From positions 1,240,001 through 1,304,000 of the forward strand of contig NC_089190.1 of NCBI RefSeq assembly GCF_947507565.1: a stretch of DNA of 64,000 nt. Direction: 5' to 3'. This DNA is from Oscarella lobularis (Eukaryota > Porifera > Homoscleromorpha > Homosclerophorida > Oscarellidae). Below are positions 10,901 to 23,134 of the stretch, piece by piece. Position 1 is the first letter of the stretch. Each line of letters opens with the position of its first letter. The notes below the pieces were generated by a model that was not told the DNA's origin, did no database searches, and worked only from the letters and a program-made list of their open reading frames with translations. The translations under genes were made by a program, and so were the position numbers.

Positions 10901-11799
10901 CTGATACCGCTCTTGGATCAGTCTTTGGCAACTCTCCCTGCAGAACCGAGATTTCCCACGTCAGATTCCGAGGTTCCTACTCCTACTTTAGGTTTAGAAA
11001 TTGAATCGTCGTCGGTCGGGGTCATTGCGGGAAGTGTCATTGGAGGAATCCTATTTTTGGCCCTGGTAGCCGGTGCCTTTGCTGCAGTGTTCTGGCGAAC
11101 GCGTAGGCAGCGCTTACAGCTTCATACGAATGAGACGTACGTTTTTAAAAAGTTTTTCAGTTTGTTGGTTATCTTTTTTTCTTAAAATAGGTCGCCATCA
11201 GGTACGAGGTTGGATAACCCGAATTATGGCACAAGAAACATTCCTTCGGTTGTTCCCCAGCCGGTCTACGCAACACCGATTGGCTCTAGCCAAGTAGCCA
11301 GGTACTGTACGACATCTCGCGTTCTCCTACTCTGCGAGTCTCGCAATGCTTCTAGCCCTTCTCGTTCGAATAATTCTGTGGATCCGCCAAGTTTGAGGCA
11401 CGACTATGAGGAATTGAACAGAAATGGCGTGGCTCCGCCTAGCTCGTATACTTTGTAAGTACATTCTTACTTGGGCTTTCCTCTATTCTCGACGTCCGTT
11501 TGTCTTTAATTTTAGACCAAGTCAATGCAGCGTTAGATCTCCAGAGCTCATCTCGTATGCACACCTTTCTCCCATGGCCTACTGACATGATTGATTGATA
11601 GTGTGTCTTTTTAGTCCTCCAAGAGACTCTGGAAGCAATAATGCGGTCGCGGCTAATTCCCGAGAACGAACGTAAAAACAACTAACGAATTTATTTCGTT
11701 TATTATGCAGTTACCTTGTGTAGATTATCGAAAGAAAATCCAAATCTATATGAAGATTCGACTGTCGACTACGAACCGATGGAGCCGCATCAGAGTTGA
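7996..11799 (+). CDS. Type I membrane protein with five MAM domains
   Basis: The signal peptide exon (MTQRFARCLYVYWVLLQSS) starts at 7996. Five consecutive MAM domains follow, roughly one per large exon: 8120-8596, 8790-9270, 9323-9800, 9845-10302 and 10355-10830. Each shows the pattern CxFExxxCxW ... LDNIQFLPCA / IDDIEFLPC. A transmembrane helix (VIAGSVIGGILFLALVAGAF) is at about 11024-11085. The cytoplasmic tail carries LDNPNYG, HDYEEL and, after in-phase small exons ending at 11799, NPNLYEDSTVDYEPMEP. MAM domains are adhesive extracellular modules found in meprins, neuropilins and receptor phosphatases. No enzymatic domain is present. It resembles an adhesion or signalling receptor with tyrosine-based tail motifs. 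An earlier stop at 11583-11585 is used if the last introns are retained. Confidence 0.85.
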
Positions 11800-12108
11800 C
11801 GCGGACGTCAAACAAAATTTTGATTTTCACCTTTATGCAGATGATTGCTCGCGCCTTCAAAGACCGTGCTGGGCAACGTTCAGGTAGCAGCACTATGGGC
11901 ACCAAACTGAGAGGTTTCTTTTCCTGAAATCAATGTTAGGTTATACTTTAGAAGATGCTTAAGAAATAATCTCAAACGGCAAGCCCCTTATCCTCTTCCA
12001 TTATAGCTCCAAGTCGCGAGATGACAAGGCCGTTACACGTTATGATTTAGAGCCACATCGCACATACACATACACGCCACATACGCAAGACAAAAAACAG
12101 AAGAGCAG
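11800..12108. other. Convergent 3' spacer
   Basis: This 309-bp gap holds the 3' ends of the MAM receptor and MIC60 genes, which converge. I see no gene or repeat in it. Confidence 0.5.
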
Positions 12109-14468
12109 TTAGAATCCCGATACGTTTGCAAAGCTAAGAAGAATGCTAATAGCTTGTTTCGTCTCTAGCAGAGCTCGAGCGTCGTCGAGCCAATCAGACG
12201 CAACTCGACGCGGCTCTCCTTTCAACTGATTCACGACGCGCACGGCCACGTCGAGATCCCCTTTGGCGAGATGATGCTCGGCCAACTCCAAAAGATCGAA
12301 CGTATCCGGATTCTCGTAGACGGCATCGTCCAAAACGGGTCTCCTCAGATGCAACGTCGACATGACGTGCGACCAGAGATAGGTGAACATTCCCGCGGAC
12401 TCGTTCTCGCCGACGAGCGCCACGCGACGGCAGCGCGTCTTGACTCGACCGAATCGACGATTGAGCGCCTCTTCGCCGACGAGCCCCACGTTGACGGCGC
12501 GCTCGGGCAGACTGCTTATCACCGCCAGAACGAGAGGATGAAGAAGTGCGGCGTTCGTGCAAGTGCGAAGAATCGCATCGGCGTATTCCTTCAACGGCGT
12601 CGTCGGCGACGACGTTTCGACCGCCTCTCGAAGGGCGTCGCAGGCGACGTAGAACTCTCGAGCGGCGTCGTTGATCTTCTTCGCTCGCACGACGTCGTCG
12701 ATCGCCGACTCGACGGTTTGGAATCTCGACGAGAGACTATCGAGACGAGTGTTGTTCTCCGCTCGCTCCCGTTGGAGCTCCATCTTGAGCTGGATGTCGA
12801 ACTCCGAGCGAAGTGACTCCTCTTTCGACTGGAGAAGCGCCGTCGTGTGGTCGTGATAGACGGTCAGTTGCTGACGCAGCTCCTCCTGGTGCAGGCGATC
12901 GCGATCGGCCAACGCTTTCGCTACCTTTTGGTCTATCTCCTTCTGATGGGTTCGTTCGAGTCGATCCTTTTCCTCCTGTATCTTCCCTTCCCATTCGATT
13001 TCGTCGGCGAGTCGTTGTATGTCGAGTGCAGCGGCTAAATGCGCGTCATAATCAACAAAATCGTTTTCACTAGTAGCCTTTTCATTTGGATCTTCGTGAA
13101 CGACGTCGACGTCGACGGCGGTCTCAGTCTCGACCTTATCTTCATTCGAGGCTGGCACGTTGGTCACGGCCGCGTCTTCGGCGGCTCGCACTTCGGCTTC
13201 GGATTGTCTCATCTTAGTTCGATCGTCGTCTAACTTCGCTTCGACTCGTTTCATCTGGAAGAATCCGCGCCGTCGCTTAATTATAATTATAATTTTTTTG
13301 AAATGGCATACCAGTTCCTTCATCTCAACGGCTTTCTGAATCTCTCCGGCTTCGCTAAGACACTCGGCGTGGAGCTCTGCCTCCTTTAGACTTCGTTGAA
13401 AGTCTCTCGTCGTCGTGGCAACTATCGCTTCAATCTGCATATAGAATCGTTGAAGCTACAAATGAAATAATCAACTCCCTTACGCGATCTATGGCTTTAT
13501 CTATTTCTTGAGGCGTTGAGCCAGACTCGACGGCTCCAAGTTTATGCGTGTATAAAGCGACTAAAGACTCTGTTGCCTCGGTCACGTCAGCTGCTTTACT
13601 GGAAAGTTCCTCTTCTAGTTCACGAGATAGTTCATATAGCCTTTTGACGTCCGAATTTTCTTCTAGAGCATCTTGCTTCACTGTTTGTTTGTCGCTAATA
13701 GGAAGAGGTGGTGGAGAAGACTCCTTCTTCAAGAAATCAATATCATGTGAGGCTACTCCATTGAATAGAACTTACCTCTTCAGGCATAGATGGAGAAATC
13801 GGTTCTTCTTCTTCTTCTTTCTCTTTGGGTTGTGCAGGAGAGACAAAATCGCTCTTCTTCTCCTCCTCCTTTGGCTTGCTCTCCTTCACGGGATCATTTA
13901 CATCCACAGATGACTTTGCCTTCTCTGATTTCTCTTTCGCCTTTTTCTCGCTTTTCATTACCCCTTTGGCCTCGTTTCTATCTCTGGAAGTAGCACCACT
14001 ACTGACTACAGATGGGACTGGAGCTGGTGTTTGAGGTCGTTCTTCTTTAGGACTGCTCCCCAAAAGAGCACCCAAGAGTGGCTTCAAAACGGGCACTCTC
14101 TCTTCAACTCGTTTCCGTGCATCAGGCCGGTTTTTCAGCCACGCTACGCCTCCAGTAGTCGCCAAAGCCAAAGCAACTCCAGTGCCTCCAACGATCTGTC
14201 TAACGTTGCTGGAAAGAGGACGCTTCGTTTGAGGACGAGTTCGCGCTCGTGTCAGTTTACCTTGATTTGGGTCCTGCTTGCGATCCCTTAGGTCTGTGTG
14301 GCGGCATTGCCTTGCGAAGACGGGAACGGGTTATCTCCTGTCTGCGGAGGAATCTAATGGGACTCTTCCGCTGCGTGGAAATTCTTTTAGATCGAAACAC
14401 CTTCTCTTGGATTGACTTACCAGGAAGGCAGTTGTTCGAGGCCAGACGCGTCTGGTCAAGCGGAACAT
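12109..14468 (-). CDS. IMMT: MICOS complex subunit MIC60 (mitofilin)
   Basis: MIC60 is the inner-mitochondrial-membrane core of MICOS, which shapes crista junctions. A short first exon (14468 downward) encodes a basic mitochondrial presequence, MFRLTRRVWPRTTAFL. A membrane segment follows near 14190-14140 (QIVGGTGVALALATTGGVAW). Next come a charged Pro/Lys/Glu-rich linker and a long coiled coil (12700-13260). The conserved mitofilin C-terminal domain ends with LAKGDLDVAVRVVNQLKGEP and SDWLDDARALLETKQ, very close to the human C-terminus. The last coding exon is about 1 kb, while upstream introns are near 60 bp. The gene is head-to-head with ATAD3, another inner-membrane protein. Confidence 0.93.
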
Positions 14469-14820
14469 AGTGGTTATCTTTACGGCGAACGTAACGATGA
14501 ATGTATCAAACTGCAAACTATGGTATTCAACTTGACAGTTCTCCACGAGACCCAGCAGCTATCTTCCGTGGGCTTTTCTATGGCGAGCAAGCATACGGAC
14601 CTTGAATGAGGTATGAATGTACAAATACAAATCAGGCTAATGGGTGAGCAGGGAGGCCTTGTGAAAAGAAAGTAAAGAAAGCAAAGCGGACTCAAGTTAG
14701 TTCGCTATAATTTTCTCTGATTTTAAAACATGGACTAAATAAGCATGATGTCATTTGCACGTGCGCAGAAGAAATTGCAACGGAGTTGAACCGAATGCCC
14801 AAGTGAAGTAGCCACGCACT
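14469..14820. promoter_or_regulatory. Shared 5' region of MIC60 and ATAD3
   Basis: A 352-bp spacer separates the divergent start codons of MIC60 and ATAD3. It contains no other supportable gene, so both promoters must be here. No TATA box at the usual distance is obvious. Confidence 0.45.
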
Positions 14821-17800
14821 ATGAGCGGACTCGATCTGTCTTGGCTATTTGGAAAGAACGCGAGAGACGTTCCACCGCTTCCGACGGGAACCGGGGCCCC
14901 TCCAAGTCCACCGAATCCTCCTGGTCGAAAGCCAGGGGACGAGGAAAAGCCGAAGGAGAAATGGACAGGATTTGACCCGTCTGGTCTAGAAAGAGCTGCT
15001 AAAGCAGTAAAGGAGCTGGAGAAGTCGAGTAAGCGCAGAGCTTCTGCGAGAGCAGAATTGTAAGACTCTACGTTGGATGGCAGACTATGCAAAAGATGCA
15101 TTGGAATTGGCAAAGCAGCAAGAATTGACGACACAGTTGGAAAGTCAAAAAAACATTAAGGCCAGTTCAGTATTTGTCGATGAATGTACGGTATGCAGCT
15201 ACGAAAATCGTCTGTTAGGAATGGGAAGCAACCGTCGAGAAGATAAAGTATGAACAAGTTCAGAAAGAGCACGAAGAAAAGCGCAAGACCTTATCTGCCG
15301 AAACTCAAGAGCACCAGAGAGTCCGACTGTTATTAATTAATTCTTTTGCTTTTTTTCTCACGTGAGTGCATGCAGAGAGCTCAATATGAAGATCGACTAG
15401 CACGGAAGCGATACGATGACCAGCTCAATCAACAGGTTGGTGCTCGTGGACGATTGCCGCTACTAAATGACGTTTTTTCCAGAGGCAAGTCAATGAGGCA
15501 AACTTGAGAAGACAAGAAGAGTCGGTTCAAAAGCAGGAGGCAATTCGTCGAAGTACGAAACTATTAGAGACCTTTCTTTATATGATTATGATAATGTTTT
15601 TCTCCCTGCAGAAACTGTTGAATACGAAGCTGAGTTGAGACATGGGAACGAGATGAAACGACTACAGGCGGAACTGTCCGGAAAGTATGGTCCAATTGGA
15701 TATGCACTATTTGATCGCTAAAAGACGAAATTCTTTTTTTGTCAGAGCCAAAATTGAAAGAGAAAATCGAGACATCAATCTGGAAAAGATTCGAGTTGAC
15801 GCGAGTGAAAAACGGGAGACCATATTGAAGTCCCTCGAGTAAGCAATGTTTCCACAAAGGGGAAGTTGATCTCAAAATTGTTTTCAGAAAAGCGGGCACC
15901 ATAATTGGGAATGGTTTTGTTGACTTTGTAACGGATTGGAACAAAGTTTCAGCCACTGTAATACTTATGGTTTTTTTTTTCAATCTCTAGACCTTTCTTT
16001 TTCTCAGGCTGCAGGGATTACAGTAATAGCCATAGGATTTTATGCTGCTAAGACTGGCGTCTCTGTACTTGGAAGGTGAGCTCTAAAGAATCTTAGGGCA
16101 TATTTCTTAGAGCCTTTTATGTTTTTTATTTAGATTTGTAGAAGCTCGTCTAGGAAAGCCTTCTCTAGTTCGCAGCACGTCTCGACTTAATTTCTGGAGT
16201 GCTCTGTGGCATCCAATACAGGTATTCGAACTCGGGGGGGAAATGGGGGCTATTTCAAAGGATTTTGTCCGTTCAGTCTTCGTCGCGGATTTTTGCAAAA
16301 CCTGAGAACGTTATGAAGGGTATTGTACTTGAGGTTTTTTTGAATTCTTTCAAAGACTTGCAGCTTGGACTATACCGATTACTTTTTTAGCCGAGCTTGG
16401 ACCGGCATCTGATGCAAATAGCAACTGCGACGCGAAACAGCAAGCAGAAGAGCGGTCTCCTTAGAAACGTACTCCTTTACGGACCTCCCGGAACGGGAAA
16501 GACTCTATTTGCAAAGGTAAGCGTAAGACAAATTCGTTTCGTCAGAAACTGATTAAGATACTATAGAGTTTAGCTAATCATTCAGGACTGGAGTATGCAA
16601 TTATGACTGGTGGCGACGTTGCTCCTCTCGGTCGAGACGGTGTAACGGCCATTCACAAACTATTTGATTGGGCTTCAACGAGTCGTCGAGGGTTCGGTCT
16701 CTTATCATCTCGATTCGTTGATCGTAACAGTCCTTTTCCTATAGCGTACTTCTATTTGTTGACGAAGCGGACGCCTTTCTTAAGCCAAGAAAGGTGTCAC
16801 ATTAAATGTCCAGTGTCTTAATTGACGTTTTTTTTTAATTGCCTTAGGACGTCGTTAGCGAAGAAATGAGAAGCGCATTAAACGCATTTCTATATCGCAC
16901 GGGAGAATTGTCAAGAAAGTAAGTCAAACCCATTTGGAGGAGTACCAAACAGAAGAACGACATTTTGTGCGTGGGAGACCAACAATCGCGATATTTTGGT
17001 CCTTTTGACGCGATTCAGTCGTTTCTTCAACTAGTTGAAGGAAAAATGCGATTCTAAAGCGTTTCGATCGCGTCGATTCGACAGATCGTTCGTTTTAGGC
17101 GAGAAAACCGCGATGCGATCGGAAAATCGCGCTATTTTGGTGCTTTCGACGCGATTCGGTCGTTTCTCTTCCTAGTCTAGTAGATTGTTGGGTTATAGAA
17201 CTTTTTTGATTGATGGGATCGACCAATCTTTAGTTTTGGCCGAGAAAATCGCGAAAAAAACTAACCGCCATCCTCCCCGCCGCCGCCCCCGCCCACCACA
17301 CCCATCTTAGCACATTTCACTGGGCACCGGCGCGCTGCGCCGGCGCCAAGTGAAATATGCTAAGATCCTAACTAATATAGAACTACGTTCGTGAACTTCG
17401 AAAGCGTAGTTTGTAGAAAATCGATGCTTTCATTCGAAATTTCGAGATTTCTCGAAGCTTGTCGCTCCAGCATCGATTTAGGTAGATTTCGAGGCACTAT
17501 GCGTGTCTAGAATAGCCATTAGAGCGGCGATCTCGTACTAGCAGTGAACTAGGTGTGAGTAGAACGCCATTTTGTGCGTGGGAGACCAACAATCGCGATA
17601 TTTTGGTCCTTTTGACGCGATTCAGTCGTTTCTTCAACTAGTTGAAGTGAAAATGCGATTCTAAAGCGTTTCGATCGCATCGATTCGACAGATCGTTCGT
17701 TTTAGGCGAGAAAACCGCGATGCGATCGGAAAATCGCGCTATTTTGGTGCTTTCGACGCGATTCGGTCGTTTCTCTTCCTAGTCTAGTATATTGTTGGGT

Positions 17801-19900
17801 TATAGAACTTTTTTGATTGATGGGATCGACCAATCTTTAGTTTTGGCCGAGAAAATCGCGAAAAAAGCTAACCGCCATCCTCCCCGCCGCCGCCCCCGCC
17901 CACCACACCCATCTTAGCATATTTCACTGGGCACCGGCGCGCTGCGCCGGTGCCAAGTGAAATATGCTAAGATCCTAACTAATATAGAACTACGTTCGTG
18001 AACTTCGAACGCGCAGTTCGTAGAAAATCGATGTTTTTGTTCGAAATTTCGAGATTTCTCGAAGCTAGTCGTTCCAACATCGATCTCCGTAGTATTCGAG
18101 GGACTAAGCGTGCCTAGAAAAGCCATTAGATTTCGTACTAGCGGTGAACTAGATGTTAGAAGAACGACATTTTGTGCGTGGGAGACGTACCAAGAATGGC
18201 GATATTTTGGTCCTTTTTCACGCGATTCAATCGTTTCTTCTACTAGTTGAAGTTAAAATGCAAATCTAGAAAGCGTTTCGATCGCGTCGATTCGACGGAT
18301 CGTTCGTTTTAGGCGAGAAAACCGCGATGCGATAGGAAAATCACGCTATTTTGATGCTTTCGACGCAATTCGGCCGTTTCTCTTCGTAGTCTAGTAGATT
18401 GTTATGTTATAGAACTTTTTTGATTCATGGAATCGACCAATCTTTAGTTTTGGCCGAGAAAATCTCGAAAAAAACTAACCGCCATCCTCCCCGCCGCCGC
18501 CCCCGCCCACCACACCCATCTTAGCATATTTCACTGGGCACCGGCGCGCTGCGCCGGTGCCAAGTGAAATATGCTAAGATCCTAACTAATATAGAACTAC
18601 GTTCGTGAACTTCGAAAGCGCAGTTCGTAGAAAATCGATACTTTTGTTGGAAGTTTCGAGATTTCTCGAAGCTAGTCGTTCCAACATCGATCTCCGTAGT
18701 ATTCGAGGGACTAAGCGTGCCTAGAAAAGCTATTAGAGCGGCCGATCTCGTACTAGCAGTGAACTACATTTTGTCCGTGGGAGACCAAGAATGGCGATAT
18801 TTTGGTCCTTTTTCACGCGATTCAGTCGTTTCTTCCACTAGTTGAAGTGAAATTGCAATTCTAAAGCGTTTCTATCGCGTCGATTTGACGGATCGTTCGT
18901 TTTACGCGAGAAAACCGCAATGCGATCGGAAAATCGCGCTATTTTTGTGCTTTCGACTCGATTCGACCGTTTCTCTTTCTATTCTAGTAGATTGTTGGGT
19001 TATAGAACTTTTTTGATTCATGGGATCGACCAATCTTTAGTTTTGGCCGAGAAAATCGCAAAAAAACTAACCGCCATCCTCCCCGCCGCCGCCCCCGCCC
19101 ACCACACCCATCTTAGCATATTTCACTGGGCACCGGCGCGCTGCGCGCCGGCGCCAAGTGAAATATGCTAAGATCCTAACTAATATAGAACTACGTTCGT
19201 GAACTTCGAACGCGTAGCTCGTAGAGAATCGATGCTTTTGTACGACACTTCGATATTTCTCGAAGCTAGTCGCTCCAGCATCGATCTCCGCAGGTTTCGA
19301 GGGACTACGCGTGTTTAGAAAAGCCGGCGATCTCGTACTAGCAGTAAACTGGGTGTGAGAACTGAAACTAATATTTGTTTCTAGATTCATGTTGGTGTTG
19401 GCGACTAACCAGCCGCATCAGCTTGACTTTGCCGTCAGCGATCGCTTAGACGAAATTGTGCGTTTTGATCTTCCAGGCAGGGAAGAGAGGTTGAAGATAC
19501 TTAGTCTTTACGTGGATCGCTACATCTTGAATCCCGTCACGTCAATGTGGTTTATAGGCAGGAGACGGTATAAGGAAAACGGTTCTTTGTCATGCATATC
19601 CTTTAGTCTCTTCTTGGCAGAAAAATTGGATTTGGCAATTTTAACTTGGAAGAAAAAATTGGCGATATAGCAGACAAATCAGTAGGACTTTCAGGAAGAG
19701 AATTAGCAAAACTTGTTATCGCTTGGCAGGTCGTTCTTTTCTACGTAGCCTATGATAGTCTGCAACTGAGCTTTTGATTTTTTTAGTCTGCCGCTTTTGC
19801 ATCTGCAAACGGACTTGTTACTGAAGAAGACGTGGATGCATGCTTCGGTCGGACACTAGAACAGCATGGGCAGAAAGTCGAGTGGTCTTTGTCGAAATAG
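14821..19900 (+). CDS. ATAD3: ATPase family AAA domain-containing protein 3 (ATAD3)
   Basis: ATAD3 is a mitochondrial inner-membrane AAA+ ATPase contacting the outer membrane, linked to nucleoid organisation and cristae. The start [15 protein letters not shown] and [16 protein letters not shown] match the family N-terminus. Small exons encode a long coiled coil (15060-15900), a membrane region (16010-16075) and then the AAA module: Walker [16 protein letters not shown] across 16480-16515, [20 protein letters not shown] at 16600-16665, Walker [11 protein letters not shown] near 16745-16785, and sensor [14 protein letters not shown] at 19390. The last exon ends [13 protein letters not shown], stop 19898-19900. 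Introns are about 50-70 bp except one of roughly 2.46 kb (about 16922-19384), which is filled by a four-copy tandem repeat and lies inside the AAA domain. Confidence 0.95.
16951..19360. repeat. Four-copy ~600-bp tandem repeat inside an ATAD3 intron
   Basis: Units begin with AGAAGAACGACATTTTGTG or a variant at about 16951, 17561, 18158 and 18763, so the period is about 590-610 bp. Each unit has a TCG/CGA-rich body, a GCCATCCTCCCCGCCGCC tract and a long palindrome with outer arms ATCTTAGCATATTTCACT / AGTGAAATATGCTAAGAT and a GC-rich centre. The palindromes lie at 17304-17366, 17911-17973, 18518-18580 and 19110-19174. The copies are highly similar but not identical. The same family recurs in a NUP188 intron. 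There is no coding capacity I can support. Confidence 0.9.
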
Positions 19901-20026
19901 TCTTTTGGCGCTAATACGTTTTCCACATTACAATCAGCCCAATTGAGCAACAGTACAATTTTGTGTATTTTTGACAGGTTTAATTACTGATACAGCGCCC
20001 GGATAACATGCACGTGACAACGTTCT

Positions 20027-23000
20027 ATGAGCATGGCAACGTTTTCCACTGAGTACGCCAGCGATTTTACAGCACTTCTCCAGCAGGATCGAGTCGACGC
20101 GATTAGAACGAACTTGAACCAAACGAATCGCTTAGGAGAAACCAGTGGGTTAGGTGCGCGGTTTTTTTTTGATCTCACTCGCCCGTACTTCTCGACTAGT
20201 CGTCGAGTTCTCGTCGAAACTCGGCTCGGCGTACGAGAAATTTGCAGGAGAGCTTCATCTTCTCGTCAAGAACTACAGACGCAAGAACGACGAGCTAAAA
20301 CGCGAACGGTAAAACGGAAAACAGCGCCTCGGGTCTTCCGCATTCTCCCCGCGCGTCGATCCCTCGCAGCTTATTCACGACGGGAAACTTCTACGGCACT
20401 TGGGATGCCATGCTCGAGGAAATCGACGGCGAAGCGAACGTTAGAGAAAGAGAAGACGGCGCGCTTGCACGGCTTCTATTTATGCGCGACGTATAGGGCT
20501 ACGCAGATTTGGCCAAGGGACTGGATGGGGCAGTGGTACAGCCGCTAAACGAATTGCTGGCTAGAAAGCGAGCTCAATCCAAAAAGGTCCCAGCATCTTT
20601 TTTTCCTGCATGCAGCAGGCGATGTTTATTTACGCTGCAGGTGCTCTCGTATCGCGACCAATTGGAGGAGGTCATTAGCAAAGCGGACGATGGATTGCAG
20701 AAGGCGCACAAGGAGTACGTCGACGCGTGGGGTCGATATAAAGCGCAGGATAGAGACACGATGAAGGTCGAATGTGTGGGTATTGTTGTTTGCTAATAAG
20801 ATCGATTTTTAAATAGGAAAATGACATATTGAGGTGTCACAATGCTCACAATAGCTACGTTCTCGGTCTATGCCACTTCAACGCTCTTGCAAATTATTAT
20901 CATAATCATACTGCGCCTCACCTCTCTAAGGTTGCAGTGACCAAACCCACTTCTCACTTAATTAATTAATTAATTACTCAATTATTTTAGGATGTGACGG
21001 AGATTCGTCTGACATTGGCGGATGGTATGAAGAAAGGAATTATACAGCTTGTATCCTTGATGAAGCAAAGGGTGCGCAATCAGAATTGGGGGAGCTCGGC
21101 CTTTAGAAGGGACTTTGCGTTTTAGCATCAACGAGCTCTGGATCGATGGGAGACGTTCAAGCAAGCTGCCGATATCGTCAAAGCTGAAGTAGACTTGGAG
21201 AATTTCGTGCAGTCTCTCAAAGTTCGCTCTTCCTCGTCAGCTCTCCAAAAGTCGTTCGTCGCACCCGAAGTCCATGCCTTGGGGGTGAGACATGGAGAAG
21301 ACGATTCTTTTATGTTAATTTGCTGTTTTATAGGGTTTCTTGAAGAACGAATTGTTATTGGATTTGCTGACCGAAGCGGCCCTAGTGCAGCAACATCAAT
21401 CTTTGAAAATCAAAGTCAATCTAAACTCAAAGAGACTGCGGTGCCTAAACGTTTCTTTCCTTCTCTCATAGTTCTCAGAGTCAGCCGATAAGTGCTCTAA
21501 GTACGAAAGAGAATGCGGTACGTTGCTTGCACTGCAAAAGCGCTACACGGAATGTCCCAATCTGGGTGATCCACTTCCTCTCTACGACGACATCTACAAG
21601 CAGAATCAAGAATTGCGACTAGTGCAATTGCATCACGATGGCCTCGCAGCCGACGTGCGTAATCAAATTCATAATAGAAAATTAATCTTCGAGTGTCTTC
21701 TAGCTTCGTATGTTTGCGAGTCTTGAATCGGAACTAGAGGAACGGGAGCCTTCGTACGGTAACGTTCAAACCACCGCACCGCCGAAACTCCTTAAAGCCG
21801 GAACTTCGGCGAATTTTCAACTGCACAATTTCGATTGGCATAACTACAAAATTCTCACGTATTGTAGCTACTGCAGGGGTCTATTGAAAGGTAGCCGTTT
21901 GGCGCTCTCAGCCTAGAAGAAAGAGAGAGTATATTTCTTTTCCAAGGGCTATATAAGCAGGGAATGAGATGTAAGGCGTGCAAGATGAACGTGCACGACA
22001 AGTGCAAGAGCAAGGTGCAAAGTTGCAGAGGGCAGGTAAAAATACGTATAGATCCCCTATGTCGTCATTTCTACTGAGTCACGTCGGGGAGTAGTCGTTG
22101 CCTAGAAAGAGTAAATCGCCTTCAGCGTCTTCGTCGTCGTTGGCACTGACACTTTCTCGAGACGAAGGTGCTCTCAATGGTTGGTTCATTGACAATCTGT
22201 CCAATTATGTCTTTTAGACGATCCTCCCGTTATCGATCTACCTCCGACGCCTCCTGAGAGGCGGCAAACGCTGACGGGACTTCGAACGCTTAGGAAGTCA
22301 GGGAAGAAGAAGAGGGAGGCGGGGAATGAGTTGTACAACGTGCCGCTGACCAGTCGTAATCGTAAGAGGCTTTGTTAAAAATTGATTGATTTTCTAACCG
22401 GTGTATTTAGCTAAAAAAACTGCCAGCCACGAGGCGAGGACTACTCTCTTTTTATACTGACGTCTATATTAATTACGTACAGGAGGTCTACTGTGTCGCT
22501 ATGTTTGATTACGAGGGAGACAATCCTCATGATTTGACGGTTAAGTAAGGTGTTTTAGCTGAAATTTCGATCGCATAGAACTTCAGTTGTTTTTTCTCTA
22601 GGGCAGGAGCAAAACTGCTGTTGAAGGACAAGTCAGATTCGTCTTGGTGGAAGGTGAATTATAGACGCGAAAAAATTTTTGAGTCATGGAGATTTTGCAC
22701 AGTTTTTCTTGGATGACCGCTTTGGCTTCATTCCGTCAAATTATGTCCAGGTACCATTTTACGAAACCATACCTGACTCATATTGTCATAAAGAAACTTT
22801 AGGAGATCAAACCGAATGAAAAGATTGCTCGTACGTTGTATTCATTTACACCAGAAGAGGAGGATGAATTGGGCTTTGCAGCCGATCAGGTTGACCAAGT
22901 CCAGTGTAGGCCAGTTGTCATCAGTCCAAGTTCTTTTGTTTACAGATTGTAATTGTTGTATTGAACGAGAACAACGGCTGGTTGGTAGGCAAAATCGGAG

Positions 23001-23047
23001 AACAGACTGGTGCTTTTCCGGAAGGCTACGTGGAGATAATAGGATAG
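20027..23047 (+). CDS. F-BAR protein with C1 and two SH3 domains (Bzz1/FCHSD-like)
   Basis: The start MSMATFSTEYASDFTALL leads into an F-BAR domain built from several exons (KLGSAYEKFAGELHLLVKNY, LDGAVVQPLNELLARKRA, DQLEEVISKADDGLQKAH). A C1 zinc finger follows near 21815-22040 (HNFDWHNYKILTYCSYCRG, MRCKACKMNVHDKCKSKV), then a proline-rich linker (PPVIDLPPTPPERRQ). Two SH3 domains end the protein: VYCVAMFDYEGDNPHDLTV at 22490 and TLYSFTPEEEDELGFAADQ at 22830, closing with GAFPEGYVEII, stop at 23047. Such proteins bend membranes and recruit WASP/Arp2/3 actin machinery. The order F-BAR-C1-SH3-SH3 is that of yeast Bzz1; the metazoan FCHSD/Nervous wreck relatives known to me lack C1. Mucolipin starts 88 bp downstream. 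Confidence 0.85.
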
Positions 23048-23134
23048 TAGGAGGTGTGCTAGGGGCGTGTACGACAGCAGAATTCCGTTGTATCAGTATC
23101 AATAGCGTGCGCCTTCGAGAGTCGTTGAGTACAC

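Noticed and set aside
16951-19360. CRISPR-like array
   Set aside because: Units are about 600 bp with no short spacers and the genome is animal; this is satellite DNA.
17914-19390. Short frames repeated on both strands of the satellite units
   Set aside because: They share a common peptide only because the DNA repeats; frames are short, cross the palindrome and differ in length between units.
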